Position numbers and translations under genes: made by a program | The notes under the pieces: generated by a model | Databases searched by the model: none | What the model saw: only the letters and a program-made list of their open reading frames with translations | What the model was told of the DNA's origin: nothing | In this document: piece by piece, positions 57,987-64,000 of the stretch | Layout of the letters: every line of letters starts with the position of its first letter | Position numbering within the stretch: the stretch's first letter is position 1 | Assembly (NCBI GenBank): GCA_911728455.2 | Contig: OU452234.1 | Coordinates: forward strand, 6,710,549 to 6,774,548 | DNA length: 64,000 nt | Direction: 5' to 3' | From: Marthasterias glacialis | Lineage: Eukaryota; Echinodermata; Asteroidea; Forcipulatida; Asteriidae

Positions 57987-60683
57987 GTAAGTGAACTTTT
58001 ACCATGTTTATACTGCAGTGTTTTATAATTTTTTAAAGCATGACGTAAAACTGCATGAATGAAAACTGGGTCACTTTGAGAATTACTTGTGTTTTGTTTT
58101 TGAAATGGTTTTTGATTTGTGTGACCACCATGACATGGTGTGATCATGAGGGTTTTGGGGATAACAAATTAAGAAGTGAATTATGAATAAGATATTTGTT
58201 ATAAATTATAAGAATTACTATTGTAAAGTCTTTATTATGATGACCAATATACAGAGATAATGGTGCCTCCCCCCCCCCAAAAAAAAAAAAAAAGAAGACA
58301 AAAAATATATGATACTGCTGATTAAGATATCAAGTTCTTTTTTGTTAGTGTTCTTGATGGAATCATGGAGGAAGCAAATTAAAAATTATCTTGTAACCTA
58401 CTCGTCAGGTTTTTATGGTTGGTCCTCGGTTAGTCCATAGGGAAGGCATCCGTAAAGTTAGATTTCGTTGACTCGGAATAGAAACGTGACAGATAGAAAC
58501 ATGAGGAAATACAGTTGCTACTGGTTTTACGCAAAATGACACATTTTTGTACAAAAATTGAAACATTGTTACCAATTTGATACAGTGTTTCTACTCAAAG
58601 TTTTATATCAAATTATTGCTACTGGTATTACGTACAACAACCAATGTGACCACCCACACATATAAAATATGACAAGTTGATCATTGTTTCAGTTTCTAAA
58701 GAAAAACATACATTCATTACCCAATATATTTTATTTACATAGGCTTTATAGTGGAAATCAGGAAATTCCAAGTCCCACATTACTACTGGTGTTACGTATT
58801 TTAAGTTTTTTTGTTTTTAAAATAACTGTCCGTAAAAAACAAAACAAAAAAAACCCTCAAAACCCCACCTCCCCGAAAATAAGTTAAAAGCAAATAAATA
58901 ACTCATAATAATAAACTATAATAATAATATTAAATTAATTTTCAATGGCAAATGAATAAAAATTAGAAGAAATATTAAGAACAGTGAGATAACAAAAAAA
59001 TGTAACACTTGTATATCGTGTCCGTGTTCTTTTTTGTCGGTCCTTTCTATGCTTAGAGTGCAAAGAATATTTAACATACCATTATCATTGTTTTTATGCA
59101 CGCCACCCCTCTAGTTAAAAACCAACACATGTTGTGGACCCGTTAGCTGTAAAAGCCATGTCTGTTATACACGGGGGAAATCGATTTCATTTTTTTATAT
59201 GCTAAATTCATGCTAGTATAAATGATAGTTTATAGCTGCAAGAATTGGATGTCTGTAATTATCGTTGGACAATATTAGATAGTCACCTGAATTGTTGAAG
59301 AATATAGGGTGAACATATTATGAAGTATTATAATGTAGAATTATTGATTTGACCTCGTTACAACATTTGATAGGACTCGTAAGGGTCAAAATCACAGATT
59401 CTGATGTGCAAGTTGGAAGCAAGTTTATTTACCACTCAGTCTTTTGCTCTCAGTTTTGCCTTTTCAAGGATTCAAGTTATCAAATGTGAATTCGTGAATA
59501 AGAAAACAATGATCGCTTGCATGTAGCGTGGATCTGCAAATCCACACACCAGTTTATGTTACTTAACAATTTGATCATGACCAGGTATGTTTTCCATTCT
59601 TCCTTGAGCTGTTGTTACTTCGGTTGTTATGACAACTAAAGTATCCAAATAATTACAAAGTAAACTAGATACATGGGTTATTGTTAAACTGGGCTAACTC
59701 TCGTGGCACGGTTACGGTTGACCGAGCACACTTAGCACAATGACGTCAAGTTTGATGGTGCTCATCGTGCGATTCCTTCCATGACTTGAAATGCTGGCTG
59801 CACATCGGGAACCCTGAATAATTTGAGAGAAAAAGTGTATAAGTGTGTGTGTGTGGGGGGGGGGGGGCGTGCTGGCACTTCTCACACAACCATATTTAAT
59901 CATTCATATGTTTTATATAATAATAAACCTCTATAGCTGATGTTCATTTTTTAATGTTTAAGAGAAGTTTATGTACGTTAATTTGAGGTGCATAGACCTT
60001 AACTAAAGTTGCTTTTTGCCACAGCTTTTAAAACAAATGCCCACACTAAATAAAAAGTCAAGGTTTTGGATGCATTATCGTTTGTGAAAGACACGTCGAT
60101 TATTTACATGTAGACCTACCTATTAATTTATACACAAATAAAAATAGTATTACTGGTTAATTTAACAATGATATCACCTGTTGACCTAGTATTACCACGT
60201 TCATATAAATGATGTTATTATTCCCAAAGTAAAGCAGTAAGCAAACCATCTCTAGTAAAGAGAACTGGTTCTTCAAAATGTAATATTTACAATTTGAAAA
60301 AGAAATTGTAAAAACGGTGATACGTTTTATACTCTTGCTTTAATTTAAATTTTATATATTTGGAAACTGCACTTATTAAGTCCTACGTTCACTTCTACGG
60401 AAGCGTAGTGCCGCCACATAAATAAAAAAAATCCCACTGTTATCATGTACGTACACGATAATTATCATGTACGTACACGATAATTATCATGTACGTACAC
60501 AATAATTATCATGTACTTACACGATAATTATCATGTACGTACACGATAATTATCATGTACGTACACGATAATTATCGTGTACGTACACGATAACTAAAAA
60601 AATTTATACATTTGGCGGCACTACGCTTCCGTACACTTCTTCCCGTTTCTAATCAATATCGTTCTAACCTTTACTACACACAG
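57987..60683. other. Intron 1 of the EGF-repeat gene
   Basis: This is mainly AT-rich sequence. Three copies of a ctactggt-ttacg word lie at 58517, 58621 and 58782. A (TG)n/G run is at 59838-59867 and the palindromic-array element at 60396-60633. The intron ends in acacacag at 60683. Confidence 0.6.
60396..60633. repeat. TIR element carrying a 22-bp palindromic satellite
   Basis: The ends tacggaagcgtagtgccgcc (plus one further a) and its complement at 60613-60633 are perfect over 21 bp. A CACTTC sequence flanks both sides (60389-60395 and 60634-60639), a possible target duplication. Between them, 60440-60596 holds seven 22-bp units of atcatgtacgtacacgataa plus tt, each almost self-complementary. 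It lies 50 bp upstream of exon 2. Confidence 0.92.
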
Positions 60684-60800
60684 CTGCCTGTGATAGTGGC
60701 CCGTGTAAAAACGGGGCTACATGTCAAGGATTTACAAGTCTGCCGGATTTCTTTGTGTGCACGTGTGACGAAGGATTTCAAGGAAGCACTTGTGAACAGG
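60684..60800 (+). CDS. EGF-repeat protein, exon 2 (EGF-like domain 1)
   Basis: Acceptor cacacag ends at 60683 and donor gtaaga starts at 60801. The exon is 117 nt, phase 1 on both sides. It encodes one complete EGF-like domain with six cysteines: ACDSGPCKNGATCQGF, a loop, then FFVCTCDEGFQGSTCEQ. The C-x-x-x-x-C, NG-T-C and C-x-C-x8-C spacings are those of laminin/Notch-type EGF modules. A calcium-binding D-x-D/N-E motif before the first Cys is absent. EGF modules mediate extracellular adhesion or ligand binding. Confidence 0.93.
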
Positions 60801-60815
60801 GTAAGATTCGGGGTG

Positions 60816-60920
60816 GTGGACTCCTGAGTCGGTAGGGGTCCCCTGAGTCGGTAGGGGTCCCCTGAGCCGGTAGGGGTCCCCTCTGAGCCGGTAGGGGTCC
60901 CCTCTGAGCCGGCAGGTGTC
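60816..60920. repeat. Minisatellite, unit cctgagtcggtaggggtc
   Basis: Five tandem units begin 15 bp after the exon 2 donor. The first units are 19 bp, later ones 21 bp through an inserted ct, and gagtcgg changes to gagccgg. The last unit decays into aggtgtccgtgcc. The array is not read as protein in the plus frame of the gene. Confidence 0.9.
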
Positions 60921-62215
60921 CGTGCCTTTCTGAGGCTATTCCGGGATGACCCCTCGTATAACTTCCCTATGTTAAGATTTAATATCATATTTGCTGTTTG
61001 GACGAAAAAATCCGTATACCCTCTATACGACATTTTTGCTATAAAACCGGTGTTTATCATTTAAACACTTTTTATGTACCCACTTTTTACACATGTTATA
61101 AAGCTAAAAAACGTGCTTAGCTTTTTCGACATTTGCTTTTTCCAATGTTAGCATTCAAAGACACACACAAGAATCTAAACATGTTTTAGGCTATACATGT
61201 GGAAAATGCACAAAATGTGTTTAAACTCTAAACTTTGTTTTTACAGTGGTGTTCATCATTGGCGTATGAGCCGGGGCAGGGGGCAGTTGCCCCATCCCAA
61301 ATTTGGGGAAAAAAACTTTGGGAAAATTTAGGCAAAGTAAGAAGACAAAGAAGAAAAAACAAACAGTTTTAATTATAAATTGGTACTTGTGTTTTTATCT
61401 TTGTATACTTTTGGGCAAATCAACCCCTCTGCCCCCATAAAGAGTCCTCATACGCCTATGTTGGGAATAACATTGGTAAGGTAGACAGATATTGCCAGAT
61501 TTACTCATCGTAACTTACATGTATACATGGTATAAAGATTGTCATGGTGGAACACTATCATTGAAATGTTTGTGTATGAAATGCTGTAGTTTTTTTTAGA
61601 TAGGAGTAAAACAATTAGTTTTGATATCGCGAGAGCAAACCTCGATGTTTGAAAAAATTTGCGTGAGAACATAAAGGTTTTTTCGCTCTTTCTCGTGACT
61701 CCGATGATCGATTGAGCTTAAAAATGCTCGGTCCAATTTTCTTCCGATTTTACCCCAACATTTAGATTGAAATTTCAAATAGGGCCTAGTTATTTTTATA
61801 TAAACTCAAGAAAGTTATTAGCTTTTATTTTAGGTATTGCACGAAAATTCCGCAAATTAGTGATAACTTTAATTAAAAACTAAAATTGAAATTTTGTCAG
61901 GATCCCAACATTATCTCACATCCATCAGCCATGCAAAAACAATTTTCGTTGTTACACGTATTATGTGCATTGTCCGAATTATGTAAATTATTTTGTAAGT
62001 TTTTCGTTTTGAAACAACGTCATCTGTCAGAGACGGTTCCGAGAAAAACATGTTTTTACAACAATCGACATTACTTTTATAAAAAAAATAATAATTACAG
62101 AAAAACAGTGTTATGTTATTATAGAAAAAGTACTTATATTGTAACCTATTCACAATGATATTGATGTTGATGTTTATTTGTGTTGTTAAAAAAAGATTTT
62201 TTATTTGTAAATTAG
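60921..62215. other. Intron 2 of the EGF-repeat gene
   Basis: It contains a TIR-like element (61261-61457) and a dispersed repeat fragment (61680-61855) shared with 40560-40770. The rest is AT-rich and shows no exon. Confidence 0.55.
61261..61457. repeat. Short element with inverted ends ggcgtatgag / ctcatacgcc
   Basis: The left end ggcgtatgagccggggcagg and the right end agagtcctcatacgcc are inverted over 10 bp. Near the ends are ggggcagttgcccc and cctctgccccc. It is about 200 bp with no coding content. Confidence 0.7.
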
Positions 62216-62335
62216 CAATCACTGCCTGTACCAGTAACCCGTGCCAGAATGGTGGGCAGTGTTTCCTACAGAGTGGAGTAAGTGGCTACACGTGTGTTTG
62301 TACCTCCGATTGGGCTGGTACCAACTGCGAAGTGG
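62216..62335 (+). CDS. EGF-repeat protein, exon 3 (EGF-like domain 2)
   Basis: Acceptor aattag ends at 62215 and donor gtaagt starts at 62336. It is a 120-nt phase-1 exon. The domain has ACTSNPCQNGGQCFLQ, then GYTCVCTSDWAGTNCEV, six cysteines with canonical spacing. The acceptor is AT-rich (atttgtaaattag) and therefore weaker than the others, but the frame joins exactly. Confidence 0.92.
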
Positions 62336-63067
62336 GTAAGTGACAGACAGATAAAAAAAAAACATTCATGATTTATTTTATCGGTAGATCGGGACATCAA
62401 TAACATTCGTTCATTCTTGGAATACAATTTGTATTTTTGTATATTTTTTTTTTGCAAAAAGAAAAAAAAAGGAAAAGAAAAGGAAGAAAAGAAGAAAAAA
62501 AGTTCACGCAATAGAAAATTATTTCAATTAAATTTTGGGTTAAACAAAGACAAAAATGACTGGAGCAGGATTTGAACCAGCGACGCCGGATTAATGTACA
62601 GGCGCTCTACCAACTGAGCTATCCAGCCCTATTTTGTCAATAACTATCTTTGTTCGGGGTGCAAGACATCAAATCAGTTAACCTGAGACTGCCGTGCAGG
62701 GAGGGATCACACCCCAAGTGTTCGATAAAACCATTAGTTGAAACTATAATGATCCACGATTGCAAGACGTACAACTTTTCGCTCGTTTTATACTCTGTTG
62801 CGTTCGAATGTTCATCTTGAAACCATAGGTTTTAAAGCCATCAAATCAAAAAGAAATCAAAGCAAATGAATAAAGAATGAAAAAATACGAAAATAGTAAT
62901 GATAAACTTGGGGAAACTTTATGTTTACCGGCCCTTCCTCTACTTGGTCTCGAAATATGCTTTTCTTGTCTATACCTGCTGATTTTGCAAATATTGACAT
63001 TTAATTTGCCTTTATAAAAAATGTTTTCTTCTTTTCAAAATGAATATGTATTGATTTATTTCTTCAG
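62336..63067. other. Intron 3 of the EGF-repeat gene
   Basis: It carries an A-rich/GAA-rich stretch (62455-62503) and the tRNA-like repeat (62555-62735). Exon-like content is absent otherwise. Confidence 0.6.
62555..62735 (-). repeat. tRNA-like module inside a dispersed repeat, copy 2
   Basis: On the minus strand (62629-62561), ggctggatagctcagttggt and agagcgcc form a tRNA D-arm/A box, and ggttcaaatcc the B box. The 7-bp acceptor stem (ggctgga / tccagtc) pairs, while the anticodon stem does not. The neighbouring block to 62735 (gggtgtgatccctccctgca, cggcagtctcaggtt) is the same as in copy 1 at 27352-27540. The tRNA part therefore moved as a module of a larger repeat. Confidence 0.85.
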
Positions 63068-63187
63068 AAAGGGGTCCATGTGAAAGTTTTCCATGTCAGA
63101 ACGGTGGGACGTGTGTGACAGGTGTGAATGGCGCCTTCTATACGTGTACATGTCCTGATGGGTTTATTAATACCAACTGTGATGTAG
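63068..63187 (+). CDS. EGF-repeat protein, exon 4 (EGF-like domain 3)
   Basis: Acceptor tcttcag ends at 63067 and donor gtaagt starts at 63188. It is a 120-nt phase-1 exon. The peptide has RGPCESFPCQNGGTCVTG, then FYTCTCPDGFINTNCDV, a complete six-cysteine EGF-like domain. The acceptor pyrimidine tract is good. The order of domains 1-4 is collinear with no frame break. Confidence 0.93.
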
Positions 63188-63553
63188 GTAAGTAGTTGGG
63201 GACGAGGTTGTAGGAGCCCAGTCCCCTCCGGTCTCCTCAAATGGATGTGGACTAGGGTAGAGAAATTTCACATTAAAATAAAAAGCAACTAAAACCGGGT
63301 TGCTGCTATAGAAAACAGATTAATTAGAATGGTATGTGATGTAATCAGTTTAGTCTTGATATTCCAGGAGCAGGTTTTGTTCAGCAGCTCTCTGAAGTGA
63401 CGTAGTATTTTACGTTGGCTTTCGCCCATATTATGAGCTTTTCATCTCATATTAATCTAAACAAAACCATTATATTTTGTATTTTCTCTTAAAAATCTTC
63501 TCTTGAATTTGCGTACAGCAATTTAGGCTTAATTTATTTAGTTTTCTTTGCAG

Positions 63554-63673
63554 TGTTTGTCGAAGATGCCTGCGCGAGTGGACCATGTAAAAATGGTGGG
63601 ACTTGTTCAACCTTCGGCGGTGCTTTTGCATGTGCATGTCCGTCAGTGTGGACCGGCCTAACCTGTGAAACCG
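63554..63673 (+). CDS. EGF-repeat protein, exon 5 (EGF-like domain 4)
   Basis: Acceptor ctttgcag ends at 63553 and donor gtaggt starts at 63674. It is a 120-nt phase-1 exon, encoding VEDACASGPCKNGGTCSTFG and FACACPSVWTGLTCET, a six-cysteine EGF-like domain. The gene clearly continues beyond 64000 because the exon ends at a donor and no stop is met. Possible relatives are fibropellin-, Notch- or delta-like proteins, but with only four domains visible no name is justified. Confidence 0.93.
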
Positions 63674-64000
63674 GTAGGTACTTCACCAGTATTTATCACA
63701 TCTGTGTTAAGTGGTATATCTGACGAGTCTTCCCGAGAGGAAGAGTGCTTTCAAAGACATCTATCAGAAAATGGCTTTGTCTCGCTCGGCAGCATGCGAA
63801 CACGTCGTGTGCACACGGGCCGCAAAAAGTTCCGTGGAGCCTGCAGCCGTCTTTATTATATAAAAAATTAAAACAAAGCATTTATTTCGAGAATTACTTT
63901 ATAATGGTTTTTCAATGTAAGGGAAATTCAACATACATTTTAAAACAAATCTGAAATGAGAACAATTTAAAAGTCCTGAAGTACTAATAGTAGTGGAGAG
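63674..64000. other. Start of intron 5 of the EGF-repeat gene
   Basis: It follows the gtaggt donor. No further EGF exon is seen before the window ends. Confidence 0.6.

Overview
The window is AT-rich animal nuclear DNA with small phase-consistent exons, long introns and a dense load of short inverted-repeat elements. Conserved protein content, symmetrical phase-1 EGF exons and the style of the short repeats suggest a deuterostome invertebrate, most likely an echinoderm and perhaps a sea star. The taxon is inferred from recalled repeat character, not from a search.

Layout. (1) 1-5755, plus strand: the last four coding exons of a BIG1/BIG2-type ARF guanine-nucleotide exchange factor (ARFGEF family), about 193 codons plus stop, followed by a 3' UTR of unknown length. 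(2) About 6.3-25.9 kb: intergenic DNA with no convincing gene, full of decayed SINEs, a LINE 3' end, several families of terminal-inverted-repeat (TIR) elements, a hexamer minisatellite and a recent 95-bp tandem duplication. (3) 51731 down to 26112, minus strand: an unrecognised gene spread over about 25 kb. It starts with a Met-Gly-Cys-Ser N-terminus that looks N-myristoylated and palmitoylated, and continues with four short Glu/Pro/Ala-rich exons, all joined by phase-1 introns. The predicted product is about 263 residues, disordered and acidic, with a possible alternative C-terminus. (4) 56.67-57.02 kb, plus strand: an open region whose second half resembles the last exon of a BK-channel beta subunit (KCNMB family), with poly(A) signals behind it. 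(5) 57926 to the window end, plus strand: the start of a secreted or membrane EGF-repeat protein, with a signal-peptide exon and four EGF-like domains, one per 117-120-nt phase-1 exon. It continues beyond the window.

The genes are functionally unrelated: vesicle traffic, a membrane-anchored acidic protein, a channel subunit and an extracellular EGF protein. There is no operon-like logic.

The most unusual content is in the non-coding DNA. A nearly perfect 240-bp fold-back (34779-35016) contains hammerhead-like core motifs that recur with a different stem at 3.02 kb. A 21-bp-TIR element inside the EGF gene carries seven copies of a 22-bp palindromic unit. A 113-bp element has arms that look like two convergent CTCF sites. 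TTAA-flanked TIR elements and TIR elements carrying CCAAT-box motifs are also present. No CRISPR, rRNA or intact tRNA gene was seen.
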